Below are positions 14,501 to 26,789 of a stretch of 64,000 bases of DNA, one piece after another. Numbering within the stretch: the stretch's first letter is position 1; each line of letters begins with the position of its first letter. The notes under the pieces were generated by a model. It worked only from the letters and a program-made list of their open reading frames with translations. It searched no databases and was not told the DNA's origin. The position numbers and the translations under genes are program-made. The stretch is from Aristolochia californica (taxonomy: Eukaryota > Streptophyta > Magnoliopsida > Piperales > Aristolochiaceae), in assembly GCA_029961685.1 (NCBI GenBank), contig JARWKL010000008.1, positions 10,883,981 to 10,947,980 on the forward strand. The letters are read 5' to 3'.

Positions 14501-15550
14501 ACAATCCCTAAAAATTACAGACACTTTTTGGAATTATCTCTCTCTAATTTTGTGCATTTCCATTTTAGATGTAAATATTTTTCTTAAATCAAAACTTGAG
14601 TCTTCACTTTCCCTTCATCTTGTAAACAATTTTGATAAAAAGGCAAATAGATGACAATGAAGTGAAAATTTTAGAGTTGATGCATGGAAAAAAAATTTAA
14701 TAATAACAAATGTATGTAAAGAAAATTTATCCACACACCACAAAAGTTTTGTTATCGAAGTTTGGGAAATTCTATTCGTTCAACCGTAATAGCTTCGAAT
14801 TTTTTAAGAAAGAGATTTAAATCTACACATGTTTTAAATATGGATTTGCATGCTTGAAAAGTGTTAAAGATACGAAGACCTATGGATCAAAACCTTTTGA
14901 AGAGAATGACTAATTCACATTAAATTCTCAAGTGAGCGTGCGGTGGAATATTTACCCAACTCAAAAAAGCCATTTTTTCGCCCATTTACCAAAAGTTGAC
15001 CCAATAATCATAGATGAGTGTAAAGTGATTTATCATGCGTAATAGGCTCTATTTTTGTAAAGAAATGACTTATGGATTGGGAGTCAACACTCAGTTAAAA
15101 ATCCCCCACCTGTGTCTTTTCCCGACGATTGCGAAACCCAATATATAAAAATTAGAAAGAGTTTATAATCCCTTAAAATTACAAACACTTTTAGGAATTA
15201 TCTCTCTCTACATTTTTGCATTTCCATTTTAGATGTATACTTTTTTCTTAAAACAAAAATTGAGTTTTCACTTTATGATCATCTCCTAAACGATTTTGAT
15301 AGAAAGGCAAATAGATCACAACAAAGTGAAAATTATAGAGTTCATGCATGGAAAAAATTAAAAACAATAACAAATGTAAGTAACGAAAATTTATTCACTC
15401 ACCAAAAATGAAGACAAAAGTTTGTTATCCAAGTTTGGGAAATTCCACAAGTTCAACCCTAATAGCTTGGAATTTTAAAAGAAAGAGATTTAAATCAACA
15501 CATGTTTTAAATTTGGATATGTATGCTTGAAACATGTTAAAAATGCAAAT
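11566..15550 (+). repeat. Higher-order repeat copy c (six monomers)
   Basis: Units are W 11566-12239, X 12240-12914, Z 12915-13587, P-like 13588-14250, an R/Z mosaic 14251-14876 and Y 14877-15550. W, X, Z and Y carry the same marks as in copy b. The P-like unit has CTGCCTCTTTTCCTGACG and ATTCTCAACAATTG, as at 6526-7190. The 626-bp mosaic starts like R (CAACGATTGCCGATCCC) and continues as Z (GTAAATATTTTTC, GAGTCTTCAC). It has lost about 36 bp at 14393-14400, where TGTGTGTAAG joins directly to AAATGACTTATGG, and about 10 bp near 14740. Confidence 0.74.
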
Positions 15551-18246
15551 GACCTATGGATCCAAAGCTTTTGAAGAGACTGACAAATGCTCAATAAATT
15601 CTCATGTGAGCGTGCGGTGGGATATTTACCCGAGTCAAACAAGCAATTATTTTACCCATTGACAAAAAGCTTACCCAACAATCATAGATGCGTGTAAAGT
15701 GATTTATCATGCGTAACGGGCTATATTTTTCTCAGAAAAGACTTATGGATTGGGTCTCAACACTCAGCTAAAAATCCTATGCATCCCCCTATTCCCGACG
15801 ATTGCAAAGCCCAATACATAAAAAGTAGAAATAGTTTACAATCCCTAAAAATTACAGACACTCTTTGGAATTATCTCTCTCTACATTGGTGCATTTCGAT
15901 TTTATATGTATACTTTTTTCTTTAATCAAAACTTGAGTTTTCACTTTCCCTTCATCTCGTAAATAATTTTGATAAAAAGGCAAATAGAGCACAATGAAGT
16001 GAAAATTTTAGAGTTGATGCTTGGAAAAGATTTAAAACAAAAAAAATATAAGTAAATAAAATTTATTCACACTCGACAGATGAGCACAAAAGTTTTGATA
16101 TCCAAGTTTTGGAAATTCAACTAGTTCAACCTTAATAGTTTTGAATTTGCTAAGAAAGAGATGTAAATCTACACATGTTTTAAATATGGATATGCATGCT
16201 TGAAACTTGTTAAAGATGCAAATGGCCTATGGATCAAAACCTTTTGAAAAGAATAACAAATGCTCATTAAATTCTCAAGTGAGCGTGAGGAGGGATATTT
16301 TCCCGAGTCAGACAAACCATTATTTTGCCCATTAACAAAAAACTGACCCAACAATCATAGATGTATGTAAAATGATTTATCAAGCGTAACGGGCTATATT
16401 TATGTAAGAAATGACTTATGGATTGGGACTTAACACCCAATTAAAAATCCCTAGCCTCCCCCTTTTACCGACGATTGCGAAACCCAATATATAAAAACTA
16501 GAAAGAGTTTAAAATCACTAGAAGTTACAGACACTTTTTGGAATTATCTCTCTCTACGATTGTGCATTTCCATTTTAGATGTATACTTTTTTATTAAATA
16601 AAAACTTGAGTTTCCCCTTGACCTTCATCTCCTAAACAATTTTGATAAAAAGGCAAATAGATCACAACGAAGTAAAAATTTTAGAGTTGATGCATGAAAA
16701 AAGTTAAAAAAAACAAAAAATGTAAGTAAAGAATTTTTTTTCACACACCACAAATAGCACAAAATTTTTTTTTATCCAAGTTTTTAAAATTCCACTAGTT
16801 CACCCTTAATAGCTTGGAATTTTATAAGAAAGAGATTCAAATCTACACATGTTTTAAATATGGATATGCATGCTTTAAACATGAAGATGCAAATGACCTT
16901 TGGATCGAAACCTTTTGAAGAGAATGACAATTGCTCATTAAATTCTAAAGTGAACATGCGGTGGGATTTTACCGGAGTCAAACAAGCCATTATTTTTCCC
17001 ATTTAAAAAAAGCTGACCCAACAATCAAAGATGCGTGTCAATTGATTTATCATGCATAACGGGCTAAATTTTTGTAAGAAATGACTTATGGATTTGGAGC
17101 CCAAACACAGTTAAAAATCTCCCGCCTCTCCATTTTCCCGACGATTATGAAACCCAATAAATAATAACTAGAAAGAGTTTACAATCCCTAAAAATGACTG
17201 ACACTTTTTGGAATTATCTCTCTCTACATTTATGCATTTTTATTTTATATCTATACTTTTTTCTTTAATCGAAATTTGAGTTTTCACTTTCCCATCATCT
17301 CGTAAATAATTTTGATAAAAAGGCAAATAGATCACAACGAAGTGAAAATTTTAGAGTTGATGCTTGGAAAAAATTTAAAACAATAACAAATGTATGTAAA
17401 GAAAATTTATTCACACACCACAAATGAGCACAAATGTTTTGTTATCCGAGTTTTGGAAATTCCACTTGTTCAACCCTAATAGCTTAAAATTTTATAAGAA
17501 AGAGATTTAAATCTTAACGTGTTTTAAATATGGATATGCATGCTTGAAACGTGTTAAAGATACGAATGACCAATGGATAAAAACCTTTTGCAGAGAATGA
17601 CTAATGCTCATTAAATTCTGAAATGAGCGTGCGGTGGGATATTTATTTGACTCAAACAAGCCATTCTTTTGTCCCATTTACAAAACGATGACCCAACAAT
17701 CATAGACGCGTGTAAAGTGATTTATCATGCGCAACAGGCTATATTTCTATAAAGAAATGACTTATGGATTTGGAGTCAACGTACAATTAAAAATCCCCCG
17801 CCTGCCTATTTTCCTGACGATTGCGAAACCCAATATATAAAAACTAGAAAGAGTTTACAATCCATAAAAATTAAAGACACTTTTTGGAATTATCACTCTC
17901 TACATTTATGCATTTCCATTTTTAAATGTATACTTTTTTCTTAAAACAAAACTAGAGTTTTCACTTTACCATCATCTTGTAAACGATTTTGATAAAAAGG
18001 CAAATAGATCACAATGAAGTGAAAAATTTAGAGTTTATGCATGGAAAAAATTTAAAACAATAAAAAATGTAAGTAAAGAAAATTTATTCACACACACCAA
18101 AACTGAAGACAAAAGTTTTATTATCCAAGTTTGGGAAATTCCACAAGTTCAACCCTTATAGATTGGAATTTTAAAAGAAAGAGATTTAAATCCACACATG
18201 TTTTAAATATGGAATTGCATGCTCAAAAAATGTTGAAGATGCACAT
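15551..18246 (+). repeat. Higher-order repeat copy d (four monomers)
   Basis: Units are W 15551-16223 (TTTTGGAAATTCAACTAGTTC, GAGATGTAAATC), X 16224-16894 (AGTTTAAAATCACTAG, GCTTTAAACATG), Z 16895-17567 (CCAATAAATAATAACTAG, CACTTGTTCAACCC, GATACGAATGACC) and Y 17568-18246 (CTTAAAACAAAAC, GTAAACGATTTTGAT, AACTGAAGACAAAAG). This is the most regular four-unit copy at 2,696 bp. The unit that follows is not W. It resembles the first monomer of the window, so the HOR domain ends at about 18.25 kb. Confidence 0.76.
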
Positions 18247-18476
18247 GACCTATGGATCGAAACCTTTTGAAGAAAATTAAAAATACTCAATAAATTCTCA
18301 TGTGAGCGTGCAGTGGGATATTTACCCGAGTCAAACAAGGTATTATTTTGCCCATAGCCAAAAGCTGACCCAACAATCATAGATGTGTGTAAAGTGATTT
18401 ATCATGCGTAACGGGCTATATTTTTGTATGAAATGACTTATGGATTGGGAGTCAACACTCAGTTAAAAATCCCTTG

Positions 18477-18486
18477 CCCCCCCCCC
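18477..18486 (+). repeat. Expanded C-tract (C10)
   Basis: Ten consecutive C replace the usual interrupted tract between CCCTTG and TTTTCCCGACG. This is the longest mononucleotide C run I see in the window. The caution about homopolymer error applies here too. Confidence 0.8.
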
Positions 18487-19135
18487 TTTTCCCGACGATT
18501 GCGAAACCCAATACATAAAAACTTGAAATAGTTTAAAATCCCTAAAAATTACAGACACTTTTTTGAATTAGCTCTCTCTACATTTATGCATTTCAGTTTT
18601 CGATTCATACTTTTTTCTTAAATCTAAACTTGAGTTTTCACTTTCCCTTCATCTCGTAAACAATTTTGATAAAAAGGCAAATTGATCACAACGAAGTGAA
18701 AATTTTAAAGTTTATGCATGCAAAAAATTTAAAACAATAACAAATGTATGTAAAGAAAATTTATTCACACACCACAAATGAGCACAAAAGTTTTGTTGAC
18801 CATGTTCGGGAAATTCCACTAGTTCAACCCTATAGCTTGGAATTTTATAAGAAAGTGATTTTAATCTACAACTTTTTCAAATATGGATGTCCATGCTTGA
18901 AACATGTTAAAGATGCAAATGACCTATGGATCAAAATCTTTTCAAGAGAATAACAAATGAGCATTAAATTCCAAAGTGTGCGTGCAGTGGGATATTTACC
19001 CGAGTCAAACAAACCAATATTTTGCCCATTTAGAAAAAGCTGACCCAACAATCATAGATGGTAGTAAAGAGATTTATCATGCGTAATGGGCTATATTGTT
19101 GTAAGAAATGACTTATGGATTGGGAGTCAACTCTC

Positions 19136-19150
19136 TTTTAAAAATTTCCA
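19136..19150 (+). other. Deletion scar of about 119 bp
   Basis: CTCTTTTAAAAAT is joined directly to TTCCATTTTAGATC. The C-rich tract, CCCGACGATTG, the TTTACAATCCCTAAAA segment and the CTCTCTCTACATTTGTGC segment are all absent, and the interval 18921-19476 is 555 bp, the shortest of all. Flanks share only AT-rich bases. The corresponding left-hand copy near 740-870 is intact, so the loss followed the long-range duplication. Confidence 0.85.
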
Positions 19151-22100
19151 TTTTAGATCTATACTTTTTTCTTAAATAAAAACTTGATTTGTCACTTTTC
19201 CTTCATCTCGTAAACAATTTTGAGAAAAAGGTAATTTGATGACAACGAATTGAAAATTTTCGAGTTGCTACATGGAAAAATTTTAAAACAATAACAAATG
19301 TAAGTTAAGAAAATTTATTCACACACCACAAATGAGCACAAACGTTTTGTTATCCAAGTTTGGGAAATTCCACTATTTCAACCCTAATAGCTTTGAATTT
19401 TATAACAAAGAGATTTAAATCTACACATGTTTTAAATATGGATATGCACGCTTGAAACATGTTAAAGATACGAATGACCTATGGTTCGAAACCTTTTCAA
19501 AAAGAATGAGAAATGCTCATTAAATTTTCAAGTGAGAGTGCGGTGGGGTATTTACGCGACTGAAACAAACCATTATTTTTCCCAATTACAAAATGCTGAC
19601 CAAACAATCATAGATGCGTGTAAAGTGATTTAACATGCCAAACGGGCTATTTCTTTTGTAAGAAATGACTTATGGATTGGGAGTCAACATTGAGTTAAAA
19701 ATCCCTCACGTCCCCCTTAGCCCGACAATTGCGAAACCCAATATATAAATACTAGAAAGAGTTTACAATCCCTAAAAATTATAGATGCTTTTTGGAATTA
19801 TCACTCTACAAAATTGTGCATTTCCATTTTAAATCTATACTTTTTTTAAATCAAAACTTGAGTTTTCACTTTCCCTTCATCTCATAAACAATTTTAATAA
19901 AAAGGCAAATGGATCACATTGAAGTGAAAATTTTAGAGTTGCTGCATGGAAAAAATTTAAAACAATAACAAATGTAAGTAAAGAAAATTTATTCACACAC
20001 CATAAATGAGCACAAAAGTTTTGTTATCCAAATTTTGGAAATTCCTCTAGTTCAACCCTAGTAGCTTGAAATTTTATAAGAAAGAGATTTAAATTTAGAC
20101 ATGTTTTAAATATGCATATGCATGGTTGGAATATGTTAAAGATACAAATGACCTACGAATCGAAACCTTTTGAAGAGTATAACAAATGCTCTTTAAATTC
20201 TCAAGTGAGCGTGCGGTGGGATATTTACTAGAGTCAAACAAGCCATTATTTTGCCCATTTACAAAAAGCTGACCCAAAAATCATATATCTATGATTGTAA
20301 AGTTATTTATCATGTGTTAAGGGGTATATTTTTTTAATAAATGACTTATGGATTGGGTGTTAACACTCAATTAAAAATCCCCTGTCTCACCCTTTTTCCG
20401 ACGATTGCAAAACCCAATATATAAAAACTAGAAAGAGTTTACAATCCCTAAAAATTACAGACACTTTTTGGAATTATCTCTCTCTACATTTATACATTTC
20501 AGTTTTAGATGTATACTTTTTTCTTAAATCATAACTTGAGTTTTCACTTTCCCTTCATCTCATAAAAAAATTTGATAAAAGGGCAAATAGATCACAACGA
20601 AGTGAAAATTTAAGAGTTGATGCATGTAAAAAATTTTAAAAAATGCCAAATGTAAGTAAATAAAATTTATTCGCACACCACAAATGAGCACAAAAGTTTT
20701 GTTATCCGAGTTTAGCAAATCCCACTAGTTCAAGCCTAATTGCTGAAATTTTATAAGAAAGATATTTAAATTTAGACATGTTTAAAATATGGATACGCAT
20801 GGTGACAAATGTTAAAGATGCAAATGACCTATGGATCGAAACCATTTGAAGAGAATGACGAATGCTCATTAAATTCTAAAGTGAGCGTGCGGTGGGATAT
20901 TTACCCGACTCAAACAAGCCATTGTTTTGCCCATTTAAAAAAAGTTGACCCAACAATCATAGATGATTGCAAAGTGATTTATCATGCATAACAGACTATA
21001 TTTTATTAAGAAATAAATTATGGATTGGGAGTCAACACTCAGTTATAAATCCCCCACCACCCCCTTTTCCTGATGATTACGAAACCCAATATATAAAAAC
21101 AAGAAATATTTTACAATCCCTAAAAATTAAAGACACTTTTTGGAATTATCTCTCTCTACATTTGTGCATTTGCATTTTAGATGTATACTTTTTTCTTAAA
21201 TAAAAACTTGTGTTGTCGCTCTCCCTTCATCTCGTAAACAATTTTGATAAAAAGGCAAAAAGATCACGACGAAGTGAAAATTTTAGACTTGATGCATGGA
21301 AAAAATCTAAAACAATAACAAATGTAAGTAAAGAAAATTTATTCACACACCGCAAATGAGCACAAAATTTTAGTTATCCAAGTTTGGGAAATTCCACTAG
21401 TTCATCCCTAATAGCTTTGAATTTTATAAGAAAGAAATTTAAATCTACACATGTTTTAAATATGGATGTGCATGCTTGAAACTAGTTAAAGATGGAAATG
21501 ACCTATGGATCGAAACCTGTTGAAGAGAATGACAAATTGTCATTAAATTCTCAAGTGATTGTGCAGTGGGATATTTACCCGACTCAAACAAGCCATTATT
21601 TTGTGCATTTACTAAAAGTTGACCAAACAATCATAGATGACTGTAAAATTATTAATCATGCATAATGGGCTATATTTTTGTAAGAAATGACTTATGGATT
21701 GGGAGTCCACACTCAGTAAAACATCCCCCTCCCCCTTTTCTTGACGATTGTGAAACCCATTATATAAAATCTAGAAAGAGTTTTCAATCCCTAAAAATTA
21801 CAGACACTTTTTGGAATTATCTCTCTCTACGTTGGTCCTTTTCCATTTTAGATGTATAGGTTTTTCTTAAATGAAAACATGAGTTTTAACTCCCCCTTCA
21901 TCTTGTAAACAATTTTGATAAAAAGGCAAATAGATCACAACGAACTGAAACTTTTAGAGTTGATGCATGAAAAAAATTTAAAACAATAACAAATGTAAGT
22001 AAAGAAAATTTATTCACACACCACAAATGAGCACAAACTTTTTGTTATCCAAGATTTGGAAATTCCACTAGTTCAACCCAAATTGCTTGGAATTTTATAA

Positions 22101-25100
22101 GAAAGAGATTCAAATGTTCACATGTTCTAAATATGGATATGCATGCTTTAAACATGTTAAAGATGCTAATGACCTATGGATCGAAACCTTTTGAAGAGAA
22201 TGAAAAATGCTCAAGAAATTCTCAAGTGAGCATGCGGTGGGATATTTACCCAAATCAAACAAGCCATTATTTGCCCATTGACAAAAAGCTGACCCAAAAA
22301 TCATAGAAGTGTGTAAAGTGATTTATCATGCGTAACGGGCTATATTTTTGTAAGAAATGACTTATGGATTAGGAGTCAACACTCAGTTAAAAATCCCCCG
22401 CCTCCCCCTTTTCCGGACGATTGCGAAACCCAATTTATAAAAACTAGAAAAAGTTTTCAATCCCTAAAAATTACAAGCACTTTTTGGAATTATCTCTCAC
22501 TACATTTGTGCATTTCAATTTTAGATGTATACTTTTTTCTTAAATCAAAACTTGAGTTTCCACTTGTCCTTCATCTCGTAAACAATTTGGATAAAAAGGT
22601 AAATAGATGACAACGAAGTGAAAATTTTAGAGTTGATGCATGGAAAAAATTTAAAACAGTAACAAATGTAAGAAAAGAAAATTTATTCACACACCAAAAA
22701 TGTGCACAAAAGTTTTGTTATCCAAGTTTGGGAAATTCAACTAGTTCAACCCTAATAGCTTGGAATTTTCTAAGAAAGAGATTTAAATCTAGACATGTTT
22801 TAAATATTGATAAGCATGCCTGACACATGTTAAAGAACAAATAACCTATGGATCAAAACCTTTTGAAGAGAATGACAAATGCTCATTAAATTCTCAAGTG
22901 AGTGTGCGGTGGGATATTTACGCATGTTAAACAAGCCAATATTTGCCCATTTTTAGAAAGCTGACCCAACAATCATAGATGATTGTAAAGTAATTTATCA
23001 AGCATAATGGGCTATATTTTTGTATGAAATGACTTATGGGTTGGGAGTCAACACCAGTTAAAAATCCCCCGCTTCCCCCTTTTCCCGATGATTCGAAATG
23101 CATTATATAATTATTAGAAAGTGTTTTCAATCCGTAAAAATTACAGGCACTTTTTGGAATTATCTCTCTCTACATTTGTGCATTTCCATTTCAGATGTAT
23201 ACTTTTTTCTTAAATCAAAACTTAAGTCTTCACTTTCCCTTCATCTCGTAAACAATTTTGATAAAAAGGCAAATAGATCACAACGAAGTGAAAATTTTAG
23301 AGGTGATGCATGGAAAAAATTTAAACAATAACAAATATAAGTAAAGAAAATTTATTCACACAACACAAAAGTTTTGTTATCCAAGTCTAAGAAATTCCAC
23401 TAGTTGAACCCTAATTGCTTGGAATTTTATAAGAAAGAGATTTAAATCTTCACAAGTTTTAAATATGGATATGCATGCTTGAAACATGTTAATGATGCAA
23501 ATGACCTATGGATCGAAACCCTATAAAGAGAATAACAAATGCTCATTAAATTCTCAAGTGAGCGTGCAGTGGGATATTTACCAGAGTCAAACAAGCCATT
23601 ATTTTGCCCATTTACAAAAAGTTGTCCCAACAAACATAGATGATTGTAAAGTGATTTATCATGCGTAACGGGCTATATTTTTGTAAGAAATTACTTATGG
23701 ATTGGTAGTCAACACTCAATTAAAATTTTACAGCTTTCCCCTTTTCTCGACGATTACAAAACCCAAGTTATAAAAACTAGGAAAAGTTTACAATCCCTAA
23801 AAATTACAGACACTTTTTCGAATTATCGATCTCTACATTTGTGCATTTCAGTTTTAGATGTATACTTTTTTCTTAAATTAAAACTTAGGTTTCACTTTCC
23901 TTTCATCTCGTAAACAATTTTGATAAAAAGGCAAATAGATCAAAACGAAGTGAAATTTTGAGAGTTGATGCATGCAAAAAATTTTTAAAAATAACAAATG
24001 CAAGTAAAGAAAATTTATTCCCACACCACAATTGAGCACAAAAGTTTTGTTATCCAAGTTTGGGAAATTCCACTAGTTCAACCCTAATAGCTTGGAATTT
24101 TATAAGAAAGAGATTTAAATTTAGACATGTTATAAATATGGATATGCATGGTTGAAACATGTTAAAGATGCAAATGAGCTATGGATCAACACCTTTTGAA
24201 GAGAATGACAAATGCTCATTAAATTCTCAAGTGAGCGTGTGGTGGGATATTTACCTGACTCAAACAGGCCATTATTTTGCCCATTTACAAAAAGTTGACC
24301 CAACAATCATAGATGACTGTAAAGTGATTTATCACACGTAACGGGCTATATTTTTGTAAGAAATGACTTCTGGATTGGGAGTCAACACTCAGTTATAAAT
24401 CCCCCATTTCCCCCTTCTCCTGACGATTACGAAACCCAATATATAAAACCAAGAAAGAGTTTAAAATCCCTAAAAATTACAGACACTTTTTGTTATTATC
24501 TATCTCTACGTTTGTGCATTTCCGTTTTAGATGTATAATTTTTTCTTAAATAAAAACTTGAGTTTTCAGTTTCCCTTCATCTCGTAAAATTTTTTGATAA
24601 AAAGGTAAATAGATCAAAACGAATTGAAAATTTTAGAGTCGATGCATCGAAAAATTTGAAAACAATAACAAATGTAAGTGAAAAAAATTTATTCACACGG
24701 CACAATTGAGCACAAAAATTTTGTTTTCCAAGTTTGGGAAATCCACTAGTTCAACCCTAGTAGGTTGGAATTTTATAAGAAAGAGATTTAAATCTACACA
24801 TGTTTTTATTATGGATATGCATTCATGAAACATTTTAAAGATGCAAATGACCTATGGATCTAAACCTTTTAAAGAGAATGACAAATGCTCATTAAATTCT
24901 CAAGTGAGTGTACGGTGGGATATTTAAACAAGTGAAACGAGCCATTACTTTTCCTATTTACAAAAAGCTGATCCCACAATCATAGATGCTTGTAAAGTGA
25001 TTTATCATACGTAACGGGTGATACTTTTGTAATAAATGATTTATGGATTGGGAGTCAACACTCAGTTAAAAATCCAATACCTCCCCCCTTTCCAGACAAT

Positions 25101-26789
25101 TGCGAAACCCAAAATATAAAAACTAGAAAGAGTTTACAATACCTACAAATTACAAACACTTTTTGGAATTATCTCTCTCTACATTTGTGCATTTCCATTT
25201 TAGATGTATACTTTTTTCTTAAATCAAAACTTGATTTTTCATTTTTCCTTCATCTCGTAAACAATTTTGATAAAAAGGCAAATAGATCACAACGAAGTGA
25301 AAATTTTAGAGTTGATGCATGGAAAAAATTTAAAACAATAACAAATATAAGTAAATAAAATTTATTCACACACCACAAATGAGCACAAAGGTTTTGTTAT
25401 GCAATTTTGGGAAATTGCACTAGTTCTAACCTAATAGCTTGGAATTTATAAGAAAGAGATTTAAATCTACACATGTTTTAAATATGGATATGCAATCTTG
25501 AAACATGTTAAAGATGCAAATGACCTATGGAACGAAACCTTTTGAAGAGAATAACAAATGCTCATTAAATTCTCAAATGAGCGTGCGGTGGGATATTTAC
25601 CCGAGTCAAACTAGCCATTATTTTTCCCATTACAAAAATCTGACCCAACAATCACAGATGATTGTAAAGTTATTTATCATGCGTAACTGGCTATATTTTT
25701 TTTAATAAATTACTTATGTATTGGGAGTCAATACTTAGCTAAAAATCCCCTGCCTCCCCCTTTTCCTGACGATTGCGAAACCCAATAAATAAAAACTAGA
25801 AAGAGTTTACAATCCATAAATATTACAGACAATTTTTGGAATTATATCTCTCTACATTTATGCATTTCCATTTTAGATGTATACTTTTTTCTTAAATCAA
25901 AACTTGAGTTTTCACTTTCCCTTCATCTCGTAAATTTTTTTGATAAAAAGGTAAATAGATCATAATGAAGTGAAAATTTTAGAGTTGATGCATGGAAAAA
26001 ATTTAAAACAATTAAAAATGTAAGTAAAGAAAATTTATTCACTCACCACAAATGAACACAAAAATTTTGTTATCCTAGGTTTGGAAATTCCCCTGGTTCA
26101 ACCATAATAGCTTGGAATTTTATAAGAAAGAGATTTAAATCTACACATGTTTTAAATATAGAAGTTCATAGTTGAAACAAGTTAAAGATGCAAATGACAT
26201 ATGGATCGAAACCTCTTGAAGAGAATAACAAATGCTCATTAAATTCTCAAGTGAGAGTGTAGTGGGAGATTTACACGTGTCAAACAAGCAATTATTTTGC
26301 CCATTTGCAAAAAGCTGACCCCAATAATCATAGATCTATGATTGTAAAGTGAATTATCATGCATAACGGGCTATATTTTTGTAAGAAATGACTTATGGCT
26401 TGGAAGTCAATACTCAGTTAAAAATATCTCGGCTCCCCCTTTTCCCGACGATTGCAAAACCCAATATAGAAAAACAAGAAAGAGTTTACATTCTCTAAAA
26501 ATTACAGACACTTTTTGGCATTATCTCTCTCTACATTTAAGCATTGCCATTTTAGATGTATCATTTTTTCTTAACTCAAAACTCGAGTTTTCACTTTCCC
26601 TTCATCTTGTAAACAATTTTGATAAAATGGCAAATTGATCACAACGAAGTGAAAATTTTAGAGTTTATGCATGGAAAAAATTTAAAACAATAACAAATTT
26701 AAGTCAATAAAATTTATTCACACACCACAATTGAACACAAAAGTTTTGTGATCCAAGTTTGGGAAATTCCACTAGTTCAACCCTAATAG

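Larger units (their letters stand above)
18385..19280 (+). repeat. Long-range duplicate of bases 1 to about 1000
   Basis: Starting at 18385 the sequence follows bases 1 onward with matching private variants: CATTTCAGTTTT then CGATTCATAC or TGATTCTTAC, TAAATCTAAACTTGAG, TTTATGC-TGCAAAAAA, CATGTTCGG-AAATT, CAACCCTATAGCTTGG, AAGTGATTTTAATCTA, and CCAAAGTGTGCGTGC with AAACCAATATTTT. It continues in the next unit with TTTTAGATCTATAC, AAAAACTTGA and GATGACAAC with TTGAAAATTTTCGAG. Offset between corresponding landmarks (533 and 18921) is 18,388 bp. After about 19,280 the copy becomes Z-like (GATACGAATGACC) rather than following base 1000 onward, so this monomer is a mosaic. Confidence 0.78.
18247..26195 (+). 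repeat. Mixed monomers, GAGCAC subfamily
   Basis: Landmarks are at 18921, 19476, 20150, 20826, 21500, 22171, 22843 (GACCT reads AACCT), 23503, 24176, 24849, 25522 and 26196. Unit lengths are 674, 555, 674, 676, 674, 671, 672, 660, 673, 673, 673 and 674 bp. The first two units and the fourth echo bases 1-1250 and 2850-3360 respectively. Most copies read GAGCAC in the CACAAATGA-GCAC box; the last such copy is at 25381. No gene, RNA or inserted element is seen. Confidence 0.92.
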
